From positions 1-57,036 of the forward strand of contig JBFMDN010000035.1 in assembly GCA_040753915.1 (NCBI GenBank): a stretch of DNA of 57,036 bases. Reading direction: 5' to 3'. Position numbers and translations under genes: made by a program. Positions 42,981 through 51,982 of this stretch are shown piece after piece. A model generated the notes under the pieces. It was not told the DNA's origin and ran no database searches. It saw only the letters and a program-made list of their open reading frames with translations. Position 1 is the stretch's first letter, and each line of letters begins with the position of its first letter. This DNA comes from JBFMDN01 sp040753915 (GTDB lineage: Bacteria; Desulfobacterota; Desulfomonilia; Desulfomonilales; Desulfomonilaceae).

Positions 42981-44678
42981 TCACTCCGCCAGCCACAGCT
43001 TCTGATCTGGAGATTCGAGCATCAGTTGTTCGCGAGCGCCCACGAAGGTCCGGTATCCACCGCTCAGGTTCCTCGATTTGAACCCGTGCTGCAGCAATAT
43101 CCTGTGGGCGAGGTATCCTCTCATGCCCACAGCGCAGTACGGGACGTACTCAGCGTTCTTGTCAAGAGTTTCCAGGCGGCTGCGCAGCTCGTCCAGGGGT
43201 ATGTGGATCGAATTGGGTATCGCACCCGCTGTTTCAATCTCCTTCTTGGTTCTCAAATCAATGAGGATCGCACCATTGCGTTGGAGCGAAGGGAGCTCGT
43301 TCCAATGAGCGACCGCCATATCCCCCTTGAGAGTGTTCGCGGCCACAAAGCCTGCCATATTGAGGGGATCCTTCGCGGAGGAGTAGGGCGGGGCATAGGC
43401 CAGCTCGAGCTCTTCTAAGTCGAAGACGGTCATATTGCCATAGATCGCGGTGGCCAGGACGTCTATGCGCTTGTCAACCCCCTCTTCACCCACGATTTGA
43501 GCTCCGAGTATCTTTCCGGTTTCTGGAGAGAAGAGGAGTTTTATCGCCATGAGAGAGGCTCCGGGGTAGTAAGAGGCATGAGACCCGCCGTGGGTGTAGC
43601 TGACCTGGTAAGGGATGCCCAGCCGCGAGAGAGTTTTTTCGTTCGGGCCTGTTCCCGCTATCGTGAGCTTAAACACCTTGACGATGGAGGTGCCGAGGGC
43701 TCCTTTGTAAAAGGACTTCCGTCCGATGGCATTGTCCGCGGCAATCCTCCCTTGCTTGTTGGCAGGCCCCGCAAGGGCCACGGACAGCGGGTAGCCTGTG
43801 ACCAGATCCTTGATCTCCACTGCATCGCCAACTGCATAGATGTCCGGATCGGAGGTGACCATGGTTTCATCGACAGAGATGTGCCCGCGAGGACCGAGCG
43901 CCAAACCAGCATCCTTTGCCAGCTTGTTCTCCGGCGCGATACCGACCGCGGATACGATCAACTGGCAGGGGAGCCGTTTATCTAGAGACGTGGACACGAC
44001 CAGGTTGCCGTCTGACCTCTCGATTGCGGTGACAGCCTGACCGAGCTCCAGAGCCACCCCCTGGTCGCGCAAATGAGCGTGAACCATCGCTGCCATTTCC
44101 GGGTCCAGGGGCATCATGACCTGATTGGCCATTTCCACGATTGTTGTCCTGACTCCCCGACGCACGAGGTTTTCAGCCATCTCGAGGCCGATGAATCCTC
44201 CTCCCACAACGATCGCAGAATCTGGCTGCTGGTGATCGAGGATTTCCTTGATCCGATCCGAATCCGGTATGTTTCGCAGATGAAAGATGCCTTCGAGACC
44301 TATTCCCGGGATAGGCGGCCTCACAGGCTCGGCGCCGGGAGCAAGAATCAACTTGTCGTACGCCTGTCTGTAAGACTGCCCTGAATGGAGCTCCCTCACC
44401 TTGATCTCTTTGTTGGATCGATCGATTGCCAGAACTTCGCACTGAGTCCTGACGTCGATGCGGTAGCGCCTCATGAACGATTCCCGGGTGGTAACCAGGA
44501 GATCTTTTCGCTCTTGGATCACGCCCCCAATGTAATAGGGTAATCCGCAGTTTGCGAACGAGATGTGCTCTCCTCGTTCGAATACAATGATTTCAGCATA
44601 TTCATCCATCCTGCGCGCCCGAGCCGCTGCTGTTGCGCCTCCGGCCACGCCTCCTACAATAACCAGTTTGAGTCCCAT
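42981..44678 (-). CDS. CoA-disulfide reductase / rhodanese fusion
   Basis: The 565-residue flavoprotein starts KLVIVGGVAGGATAAARARR. The redox cysteine lies in ISFANCGLPYYIGG, followed by IVVGGGFIGLEMAENL (NADH site) and DIYAVGDAVEI (FAD). The last ~100 residues form a rhodanese domain with its own Cys in VPYCAVGMRGY. Such fusions reduce CoA disulfides or CoA polysulfides using NAD(P)H. A GGAGA site precedes the ATG. It is convergent with the hydroxylase operon and probably unrelated to it. Confidence 0.92.
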   Translation of the reverse strand: MGLKLVIVGGVAGGATAAARARRMDEYAEIIVFERGEHISFANCGLPYYIGGVIQERKDLLVTTRESFMRRYRIDVRTQCEVLAIDRSNKEIKVRELHSGQSYRQAYDKLILAPGAEPVRPPIPGIGLEGIFHLRNIPDSDRIKEILDHQQPDSAIVVGGGFIGLEMAENLVRRGVRTTIVEMANQVMMPLDPEMAAMVHAHLRDQGVALELGQAVTAIERSDGNLVVSTSLDKRLPCQLIVSAVGIAPENKLAKDAGLALGPRGHISVDETMVTSDPDIYAVGDAVEIKDLVTGYPLSVALAGPANKQGRIAADNAIGRKSFYKGALGTSIVKVFKLTIAGTGPNEKTLSRLGIPYQVSYTHGGSHASYYPGASLMAIKLLFSPETGKILGAQIVGEEGVDKRIDVLATAIYGNMTVFDLEELELAYAPPYSSAKDPLNMAGFVAANTLKGDMAVAHWNELPSLQRNGAILIDLRTKKEIETAGAIPNSIHIPLDELRSRLETLDKNAEYVPYCAVGMRGYLAHRILLQHGFKSRNLSGGYRTFVGAREQLMLESPDQKLWLAE

Positions 44679-44785
44679 GCGGACGTCTCCATTTCCGTTA
44701 ATTCAAGGTACTTAGCATAGGTTGACCAGCGTGTCATGGAAAATCCCCGCTGGCAAGCCAATGCTGCCTGTCGGTCACCTGAAGC

Positions 44786-46222
44786 CTAGTGAAGAGTTGA
44801 CCGACGAGATCTGACGCGGCTGGCAGCCTTACTGACTTTTCGGCCGACCGTAAGGCCCAGAACGATGGGAAACGCCATTAACAAGGGTCCAATGTTTCGG
44901 GGCGTAAATAGGCGGATGCGGAAGAGCTTCCAGACAATGCGAAGCAATTGTGGAGGCTTGTAGAACGCCCGAGTGATCCTGGAGCTAATCCGTTTGAGTC
45001 CGGGGCGTCCGAAACCTTCGCGGTATACGATCTGGTCGTCACCGATATAATAGCCTGGTGTTGATTCCACGAGCTCTCTGAGCGGTGAATACCGTTCGAT
45101 ACGCAGCTTCTGGTATGTTATGGAGTCCAGCCCCAGCTCCCGAGCGAAGACGGGGATTTGCATCATTTCTTCTTCTGATTCACCCACGTTACCGTAGATG
45201 AAGTAGCCATGGCAATAAAACGGGTATTTTCTGAACGTCTCGAAGGCTTCTCTCAGAGTTGCCGTGTCAAAACCTTTTGACATTTGCTCGAGGATGCGGT
45301 CTGTAGGAGATTCAATGCCCAGGAGCATGATCTTGATGCCGGCTTTGACCGCGGCGTCCAAGACCTCGGGGTGTCGGTATACTTCTATTCTGGCCTGAAC
45401 TATGAATCTTTTTCGAATTCCTTCCTGGACGATTCGCTCGCAGATTTCCTTGGCACGGGAAGGAATGACGAAAAAGTCTTCATCTGCAATGAGCACGATA
45501 CCGGCCGATATCTGGCGTAGCTCCTCCATCACCGATTCTATAGATCGAGCGGAATAGGTTCGCTTTTGACCCCACGGGTTGAGGGTAAACGTGCAGAACT
45601 TGCAGTTGTGGGGGCACCCGCGCGCAGTGATGATGATGTCGAATTCTTCTCCCCGTAGGGCAAATCCGCCCATGTTGAAGTGGTACTTCTGTTGCCGCAG
45701 GGACCGGTCAGGGAATCGGTAACGCTCGACCTTCTGGAGAGGCCGCCTGGAACCGTGCACTATGCCACCGTCATTCCGGTAGGAGATCCCCGTGATGTTC
45801 TCTAGCGGCACCCTCTGCGCTATCTCGGCTATTGCCTCTTCCCCTTCGCCGTGTACAACGATGTCAACACCGGGGCATGCTGAGAGTACTTCCTCAACGT
45901 AGTCGGTGGCCTGTTTGCCACCCACCACGGTAAACACTCCTCGAGGCAGGGAGTTCACGAGGTTGCACACTTCGGCGTAGTGGTACTCCCAATTGATGCT
46001 GATACACAGAAGGTCTACGTTGTCGGCGATGAATCGCTTGAGGTATTCCAAATCCCGCATCGGCCCCGGTAGCCGTAGATCGACCAGGGTGACCCGTTCC
46101 ACGTACGGCTCCAGAGCCGATGCCACGTACTCGAGGCCGGTCGGAGGAAATACAGCAAGACCTAATGACCCGGAATGGCTGTCCCGGTAATAAGGATGGA
46201 GGCACAAGGCGTGTTTGAACAT
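44786..46222 (-). CDS. B12-binding-domain radical SAM protein
   Basis: The 478-residue protein has an N-terminal cobalamin-binding-like domain (HALCLHPYYRDSHSGSLGLA, LEYVASALEPYVE, VVGGKQATDYVEEVL, VHGEGEEA). The radical SAM cluster motif is ARGCPHNCKFCTF near residues 205-215. GYFIYGNVGESEEEM is a typical later motif. A Lys/Arg-rich tail follows a hydrophobic segment near the C-terminus that could be membrane-bound. The substrate is unknown. The ATG has GGAG 5 nt upstream. Confidence 0.85.
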   Translation of the reverse strand: MFKHALCLHPYYRDSHSGSLGLAVFPPTGLEYVASALEPYVERVTLVDLRLPGPMRDLEYLKRFIADNVDLLCISINWEYHYAEVCNLVNSLPRGVFTVVGGKQATDYVEEVLSACPGVDIVVHGEGEEAIAEIAQRVPLENITGISYRNDGGIVHGSRRPLQKVERYRFPDRSLRQQKYHFNMGGFALRGEEFDIIITARGCPHNCKFCTFTLNPWGQKRTYSARSIESVMEELRQISAGIVLIADEDFFVIPSRAKEICERIVQEGIRKRFIVQARIEVYRHPEVLDAAVKAGIKIMLLGIESPTDRILEQMSKGFDTATLREAFETFRKYPFYCHGYFIYGNVGESEEEMMQIPVFARELGLDSITYQKLRIERYSPLRELVESTPGYYIGDDQIVYREGFGRPGLKRISSRITRAFYKPPQLLRIVWKLFRIRLFTPRNIGPLLMAFPIVLGLTVGRKVSKAASRVRSRRSTLH

Positions 46223-46556
46223 CTGGGCTCCAGAGCCTCTCCCTCAGGGCGCCAACGGGTGGGGCTCCGGAAAGAGTCGCGCCGTAACGCCAGACTCTTT
46301 CCGACTTGAATTATATCCCGGAGGGCAAGAGTGGAGCGCACACAAAACAGGTTCGAACCTTATTCGTAAACTGAGCCACAGACGACAGCCTGAAAGCACT
46401 GGCCGCGCTCCACTCTCCTGTTGGCCATAAGCCAGGAATTCCACCAACGTTGTTGGGAAATCTCGGCCTATGTCATGACCACATATTGATCGAAGGCTCA
46501 TTGGCTTTCAACTGCGACGACCAGCACGCAGATTCAGTGCGTGGCAGCCGGGATCC
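46223..46556. other. Structured untranslated region upstream of the radical SAM gene
   Basis: This gene-free stretch holds two strong inverted repeats, at 46268-46303 (11-bp arms) and 46328-46416 (12-bp arms). See findings. I could not assign it to a known riboswitch. Confidence 0.5.
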
Positions 46557-46850
46557 TTACCAGCGGGATCTACTCTGATCGCGGCGTCCGCCTCCGGAGT
46601 TCCCCTTCGGTCGAGCTTCATTAACTTTGAGGCTTCGGCCCATGTGATCTCGGGAATCCAACTCCTCGATCGCCCGGAGTCCGTCTTCGCGGTTTCTCAT
46701 CTCGACGAAGCCGAATCCTCGAGACCGACCCGTGAACTGATCCGTAATTATCTTGGCGGAATCAACTTCACCATAGCCCTCGAAAAGCCCTTGCAGTTCC
46801 GCCTCATTTGCCTCGTAAGAGAGGTTTCCCACGTAGATGTTGATACTCAT
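46557..46850 (-). CDS. RRM RNA-binding protein
   Basis: The 97-residue product has the RNP2 motif (INIYVGNLSY) and RNP1 motif (RGFGFVEM), then a Gly/Arg-rich tail. Such single-RRM proteins are common in deltaproteobacteria and cyanobacteria and bind single-stranded RNA, often under cold stress. AAGGAG sits 7 nt before ATG 46850; an earlier ATG two codons upstream would be too close to it. Confidence 0.93.
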   Translation of the reverse strand: MSINIYVGNLSYEANEAELQGLFEGYGEVDSAKIITDQFTGRSRGFGFVEMRNREDGLRAIEELDSRDHMGRSLKVNEARPKGNSGGGRRDQSRSRW

Positions 46851-47152
46851 GTGCATACTCCTTATGGAATCGGCCCAAGATGCACGTCCAGGGCCCGTTT
46901 TTGGCTTACGAACGAGGGCTTTTGACGAGCGGGATATAACGGCTCAAAAATGCGACAAAATCCACGGCACGGGCGCCTCGGTTCTTCGATCTTAAGTCTT
47001 GCATAACGCCCGTATTCCTGACGAGAGGTCAACTGGGGAAACACAAGTTAAGCTTGCTATGGAACCATATAAGGGCTACCGGACTCTGTCAAGGGGTTTC
47101 CGTGCTCATCCGCGCCCTGTTCACGTGAAAGCGACGAAAGGAGACGCGGCCA
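46851..47152. other. Gene-free region
   Basis: This is the upstream region of the RRM gene. I saw no gene, tRNA or clear repeat here. Confidence 0.4.
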
Positions 47153-47251
47153 ATGCCGCAGGACACAGGACTCAGTGGCTTCTTCGGCCTGACAGGAGAG
47201 ACCGGATTGCTGTGCCCGAGCAACCAACTGTCCGGGGAAAACGCGCCTTGA
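47153..47251 (+). CDS. Possible 32-residue small ORF
   Basis: An ATG with GAAAGGAG about 8 nt upstream opens a frame of 32 residues starting PQDTGLSGFFGLTG. It may be a real small protein or chance. There is no similarity I recognise. Confidence 0.25.
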   Translation: MPQDTGLSGFFGLTGETGLLCPSNQLSGENAP

Positions 47252-47315
47252 CAGAGAACCGACCGTATATTAGTGCTGAATCTTTCTTTCCGTTTTCCGG
47301 GTCTAACGCTTACTA

Positions 47316-47441
47316 GGGGTCAGGTCTTGTTTCTTGACGAATCTGTGAAGACGATGGTCTGTGAATAGGCCACTGGCCTGGCTTAGACCGAGCAGGCGAG
47401 TTTGAGAGGTGACAGGCAGATCAAGAAACAAGACCGGACCC
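47316..47441. repeat. Mobile palindromic element, copy 1 (126 bp)
   Basis: The left end GGGGTCAGGTCTTGTTTCTT and the right end, its imperfect inverse, enclose a core shared with 49584-49710. The element ends 2 nt before an ATG and just upstream of the ribosome site of the beta-CASP RNase gene. Short elements with this terminal sequence look like those mobilised by Y1 (REP-associated) transposases. No transposase is in the window. Confidence 0.85.
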
Positions 47442-47466
47442 GTTGTCCATGGGAGGAGAACAAATA

Positions 47467-49071
47467 ATGGTCAAGATTACGTGTCTGGGGGCAACCGGCT
47501 CGGTCACGGGCTCCAATTTCCTGGTGGAGACTCCCGGTGGCAAGAAACTCATTGTAGACTGCGGTCTCTTTCAGGGAAACAAGGAGATGGAAAGTCGAAA
47601 CTGGGGAGACTGGGGGTACCATCCCCGTGAAGTCAAGCTCCTGGTGCTTACCCATGCGCACATCGACCATAGCGGGCGGATACCCAAGTTGGTGAAGGAC
47701 GGATTCCGCGGGAAAATCATCGCCTCCCCCCCTACCGTCGATCTTTGCGAAGTCATGTTGCTCGATTCAGCTCACGTCCAGGAGATGGAGGCTGAGTGGC
47801 GCACGAAGAAAAACAAGCGGCAAGCCAAGCATCGAGTCTTGCCCCTCTACACTACCCGGGACGCTGAAGACAGCCTGCAATATTTCTGCAGTACGGAGAT
47901 GGACAAGATAGTGGAGCCTGAGCCAGGCGTGAAGGTCAGGCTACGAGATTCCGGACACATTCTCGGAGCCTCCATCGTCGAGCTGTGGATCGAAGAAGAC
48001 CAAAAAAAAACGAAAATAGTTTTCTCCGGCGATCTGGGAAGACAGGATGCTCTTATCGTGAAAGATCCTGTGCCCGTAGAAGAAGCAGACTACCTCTTCG
48101 TGGAATCCACGTACGGCGATAGGCTCCACCGGACCTTTGAAGAAAGCAAGGCCGAGCTCCTGGAGGCCATTGAATATGCCTATGCTCACCAGGAGAAAGT
48201 CATCATTCCTGCGTTCGCTGTTGAGCGCACTCAGGAGATTCTGTACATTCTCGGGGAGTTTTCTCGATCCGGACAACTGCCCGATATCCCAATTTTCCTG
48301 GACAGTCCTCTCGCGATCAAAGCCACAGAAATTTTCCGCAAGAACAAAGCGTACTACGACGAAGATGCCCGAGATCTCGTACGCCAAGGGGTTGATCCCT
48401 TCGACATGCCCCACCTGAAATTTACGTTGACTGCAAAGGAATCGATGGAGATCAACCAGCTCAATGGGTCCGCCATCGTTGTCTCTGCAAACGGAATGTG
48501 TAATGCGGGAAGGATTAAGCATCACCTGAAACATAATCTCTGGCGGCCTGGAGCCAGCATTGTCATTACCGGCTTCCAAAGCCAAGGAACAACAGGAAGG
48601 CAGATTGTAGACGGTGCCGAGAGGGTCACCATTTTCGGAGAGAAGATCGCCGTCCGGGCGAAGGTGTTCACCATCGGCGGCATTTCCGCCCATGGCGACC
48701 AAGCGGACCTCCTGCGCTGGATCGGGCATTTTGCGCAGAAATCCAGGCCGCGGGTTTTTGTCATTCACGGAGAGCTCTTGACCAGCCAGACGTTCGCAAA
48801 AGCGATCCGTGAAACATGGAATCTGGACGTCATCGTGCCCCGCTGGCGAGAAGTTCTCCGGCTGGTTCCCAGGGAACGGATCAAGGAAATTCCCGTCGGA
48901 GCAGACCGGGAGATTCTGCGCCGGAATCTGCTTGAGATGACTGCCAATCTGGAAGCTGTGGTGTCCCGTCTCAAAGAGCAGCTTGCAAAGGATGAAAAGC
49001 AATTTGCCGAAACCGATGCGGAGAAGCTCTTGGCGATCAGCGGTGAGCTCAATGCGTTGATCTCAGGCTAG
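47467..49071 (+). CDS. Beta-CASP metallo-beta-lactamase RNase
   Basis: The 534-residue product begins VKITCLGATGSVTGSNFLVE. Zinc motifs include LTHAHIDHSG (HxHxDH), DSGHILGAS and FSGDLGR. Next come the beta-CASP motifs (VIIPAFAVERTQEILY, VSANGMCNAGRIKHHL) and the C-terminal RMMBL part (AHGDQADLLRWI, FVIHGE). This is the CPSF-like RNA-processing family. GGAGGAG lies about 10 nt before the ATG I chose. The promoter region is partly replaced by a mobile palindrome. Confidence 0.94.
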   Translation: MVKITCLGATGSVTGSNFLVETPGGKKLIVDCGLFQGNKEMESRNWGDWGYHPREVKLLVLTHAHIDHSGRIPKLVKDGFRGKIIASPPTVDLCEVMLLDSAHVQEMEAEWRTKKNKRQAKHRVLPLYTTRDAEDSLQYFCSTEMDKIVEPEPGVKVRLRDSGHILGASIVELWIEEDQKKTKIVFSGDLGRQDALIVKDPVPVEEADYLFVESTYGDRLHRTFEESKAELLEAIEYAYAHQEKVIIPAFAVERTQEILYILGEFSRSGQLPDIPIFLDSPLAIKATEIFRKNKAYYDEDARDLVRQGVDPFDMPHLKFTLTAKESMEINQLNGSAIVVSANGMCNAGRIKHHLKHNLWRPGASIVITGFQSQGTTGRQIVDGAERVTIFGEKIAVRAKVFTIGGISAHGDQADLLRWIGHFAQKSRPRVFVIHGELLTSQTFAKAIRETWNLDVIVPRWREVLRLVPRERIKEIPVGADREILRRNLLEMTANLEAVVSRLKEQLAKDEKQFAETDAEKLLAISGELNALISG

Positions 49072-49192
49072 GCAGTGTTGCGAATCACAACGCCACCATT
49101 TGCAGATTGTCTTTTCCAGGGCTCTGAGGTATGCTTGTTGCGAGATCTTGAGAAAACTTCGGGAAGCCTATACCTAATAAGGAGCCCAAGCC

Positions 49193-49486
49193 ATGTTGAA
49201 GGATTCGTTGAGGGTGGGGAAGTTTGTGTGTGTCGCCTTCGTCATAAGCTTGTTGTGCTCGAACACCGATCCTGTTCTGGCGCAAAGCCCCCAGGTACCG
49301 AGACTGGAGGGAGTCAGCTATTCCGAGATAGCGGAGTGGCAATTCAGGTACAGGGGTGGGCCTGGGGTGCCAGGCTGCGTCCCAGTGGAATACGGTGCAT
49401 TCGGTTACGCCCAACCCATAGGTCCTCCGCCCGCGATGGCGCCTTGTAAGCCCAGGAAGGCAAAGCGGAGCAAGAAGTCAAAATAG
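49193..49486 (+). CDS. Small secreted basic protein
   Basis: The 97-residue product has a signal peptide (GKFVCVAFVISLLCSNTDP, then VLAQ), a short proline/glycine-rich middle with two cysteines (VPGCVPV, APCKP) and a strongly basic Lys/Arg tail. AAGGAG precedes the ATG. It is not a family I recognise. Confidence 0.7.
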   Translation: MLKDSLRVGKFVCVAFVISLLCSNTDPVLAQSPQVPRLEGVSYSEIAEWQFRYRGGPGVPGCVPVEYGAFGYAQPIGPPPAMAPCKPRKAKRSKKSK

Positions 49487-49583
49487 ACCTGTCTCGTCGG
49501 GATCACGAACCCTTGCCGGTCTGGACGATGTGAAGAGTTCCGTTGGGACCTCCGCAAGTCGATTATAGGCCACGTTGCGCAAT

Positions 49584-49710
49584 GGGGTCAGGTCTTGTTT
49601 CTTGACGAATCCATGATGACGATGGTCTGTCAATAGGCCACTGGCCTGGTCTAGACCGAGCAGGCTCATTCAAAAGGTGGCAGCAAGATCAAGAAAAAAG
49701 ACCTGACCCC
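49584..49710. repeat. Mobile palindromic element, copy 2 (127 bp)
   Basis: This copy has the same left end, the same GATGGTCTGT and TAGGCCACTGGCCTGG core and an inverted right end as the copy at 47316-47441, in the same orientation. The two copies lie either side of the beta-CASP RNase and small secreted protein genes. Confidence 0.88.
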
Positions 49711-49720
49711 CAATCGGCGC

Positions 49721-51541
49721 TCAGGCAGCCATTTCCTGGCCCCTTTGCTGGCGCACCAGCCCATCCAGGGACAGAGCAAGCTGCTCTAGTCTTTTCGCCT
49801 CATTCTCCAGGTGAGTTGTTCCTTCGAGACTGTTGTTCATCGCCAACTCCACGTTCCTCATGGCCGCTGCAACCCGTTCGACCCTGGCAAACTGTCTTTC
49901 ACTCGACGTGAAGATGACGTTTGCCCCTTGAAAAGACTGGGCTATGCTGTCCGCGAGCCTTGCGATGGATTCTCTCGCCGACTCCGACTCTTCGACCCCT
50001 CTCATGACCGCCTTGCCCCCTTCTTCGGCGGCCATCACCACCGAGTCCACGGACTTGCGGATTTCCTGAAGAATTCTTGTTATGTTTTGGGTGGCCTCCC
50101 GTGATTGGTCGGCCAGTGATTTGATCTCGTGGGCCACCACTGCGAACCCTTTTCCGTGATCTCCTGCCCGAGCGGCCTCGATGGATGCGTTGACCGCCAG
50201 GAGGTTCGACTGATCTGCGATGTCCTGGACTGCTGCAACTATGACCTCTACATGCTTTGCGTTCTTGCTCAGCTCCACCACCGACGTGCTCACAATCTCC
50301 ATCTTCTCCCGGATGATATTCATCTTCTCAAGCGTATCGCCAGTGGCTCTGGTTCCCGCGTTCGCAATTTCGTCGGACTGCTCGGCCTGCTCCGCCACCC
50401 GGCGGGCGGTTTCGTTCACGACCTTGGCTGTCTGTTCCATCTCGTTCACGATGGCCGTTGTTTCGCTCACCGCAGAAGCCGTCTGGGCAGCGCCTGCGTA
50501 AAGCTCGGATGCTGTCCCGGCAATCTGAGCGACTGAGGCGGTGAGAATTTCCACTCCTTCCAGTATGCGGCTGTTATGCCGTGCCAGGCTTTCACCAGTC
50601 TCGTTGAGAGATTGGGCGAGTCGTTGGGCCTCATCGAGGCCTTGAACCTCCAAACGCCTACTCAACTCCCCCAGCCTCAAGGCCTCTGAGAACCCCGCCG
50701 CGTCCGCTATGGGCTTGGCGATTCTTCGTGCCAGAACGAAGCAGGCGATGAGGAGGAGGACCGCGTATACGGGTATTCCAACGTACATTGGGGTCCTCAC
50801 TCTATTGAGCCATTCCGCCATCGTGGCGAGACGGGAGGTGGTGAGCCTTGTTTGTCCGTCTGCGAGGGACAAGAGGATGGTCTGCACTTGGACGGGTGGA
50901 TCCAGTAACCCCTTGCTCAACCGTGATCCCTGACCTCCCGTGTCAGAGGAATCACCAGCTCGGCCGCGGGACGCGACAGCAGGGTCCGCCACGGAGTTTA
51001 TCCACTGAACAAAGAGCGCTTCCGCCTCACGGACACGGCTCTCTTGATCCTTCTTTTCGGAGAGAGACCTGATAAGCTCGGAAAATGCCGCCTTAGTTTT
51101 TTCGACGCCCTGCCGGTAACGATTCAGACTTCCGGATCCTCCGACCTCAAGATACTCTTTCAAGCCGCTCCCTGTTTCTGCAAGAGCACTCTGCGTAGCG
51201 ATCGCTTCTGAACCAATCTTGCTTTCCTTGATGGCCACCGAAACACTCGTCGAAATGTCAGATAAGCCGGCCACGGTCAGCACTGCCGGAACGGTGAGAA
51301 CAAGTACTGCCAGAACGGCAAAACCGATAAGTGTCGCTTTAATCGTGGGAGTTCTCAATCTCGCGAGTACCTCCTTATCCGTTGTCTTTCGCGAAAGCGG
51401 ACTTAAGAATGTGGGTCGATTTTTCGATAATGCAGACCAGGCGCCAAGTACGGCCGTTTGTTGGATGGTCTGCGGAAGGTAGTCAGTGTATGCCAAGACG
51501 AGGGCACTGATCAAGGGTAAATTCCTTTGACCTGTAAGCAT
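49721..51541 (-). CDS. Methyl-accepting chemotaxis protein
   Basis: This 606-residue receptor has a membrane segment near residue 75, a ~190-residue helical periplasmic sensing region, and a second membrane segment (IPVYAVLLLIACFVLA). HAMP follows. The cytoplasmic tip motif is EIKSLADQSREATQNI, preceded by SLLAVNASIEAARAGDHGKG. No methyl-binding pentapeptide is seen at the C-terminus. The first ~60 residues are unusual, so an internal start is possible. No che genes lie nearby. Confidence 0.88.
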   Translation of the reverse strand: MLTGQRNLPLISALVLAYTDYLPQTIQQTAVLGAWSALSKNRPTFLSPLSRKTTDKEVLARLRTPTIKATLIGFAVLAVLVLTVPAVLTVAGLSDISTSVSVAIKESKIGSEAIATQSALAETGSGLKEYLEVGGSGSLNRYRQGVEKTKAAFSELIRSLSEKKDQESRVREAEALFVQWINSVADPAVASRGRAGDSSDTGGQGSRLSKGLLDPPVQVQTILLSLADGQTRLTTSRLATMAEWLNRVRTPMYVGIPVYAVLLLIACFVLARRIAKPIADAAGFSEALRLGELSRRLEVQGLDEAQRLAQSLNETGESLARHNSRILEGVEILTASVAQIAGTASELYAGAAQTASAVSETTAIVNEMEQTAKVVNETARRVAEQAEQSDEIANAGTRATGDTLEKMNIIREKMEIVSTSVVELSKNAKHVEVIVAAVQDIADQSNLLAVNASIEAARAGDHGKGFAVVAHEIKSLADQSREATQNITRILQEIRKSVDSVVMAAEEGGKAVMRGVEESESARESIARLADSIAQSFQGANVIFTSSERQFARVERVAAAMRNVELAMNNSLEGTTHLENEAKRLEQLALSLDGLVRQQRGQEMAA

Positions 51542-51982
51542 TCACTCTTCAGCGGGAGGAGAGGATCGATTAGCAGAAATCATTGACGATTTTATTCTAT
51601 CCGCCCCGCACAAGTGAATGCTTACTTTGACCTCTGGGATTGCAGGTTTGCCAGAGAGAATTTCCGGATCGACACCAGCCGTCATTCTGTGGGCCGAGCA
51701 GCGGCCGAACGCGAGGGAGACGGACTTGTCACGACCCCCAGGGACGCATTGCCAGGAAAACCGATCGTACCCCAGTGGTGAATAGAGCAGAAAGGGGTAT
51801 TCCGCGCGCCCGTTGACTCGAAGACTCTCTGCCGTTATATAATTTGGCCATGAGCGTGTTGGGGCTATTCTTTTTTCTGCCAACTCTTCCCTGCTGGGCT
51901 TCCTTGCGACGGTCGCCAAGTGGACGACAGAGGATGATGCGAGATTCCCTGAACGAAGAAGCAATCTGGTGAGGGGGGGCGC
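51542..51982. other. Gap of 441 bp between chemoreceptor and permease genes
   Basis: A minus-strand frame of 140 codons is open across it, but the product shows no family pattern and no ribosome site. No repeats were seen. It holds the divergent upstream regions of both genes. Confidence 0.4.

Noticed and set aside
46350..46359. GGTTCGAACC resembling a tRNA T-loop
   Set aside because: No acceptor, D or anticodon stem can be drawn around it; it is only a palindrome in a larger inverted repeat.
51542..51964. Minus-strand 140-codon frame
   Set aside because: No recognisable domain, hydrophobic segment or ribosome site; likely chance in an untranslated region.
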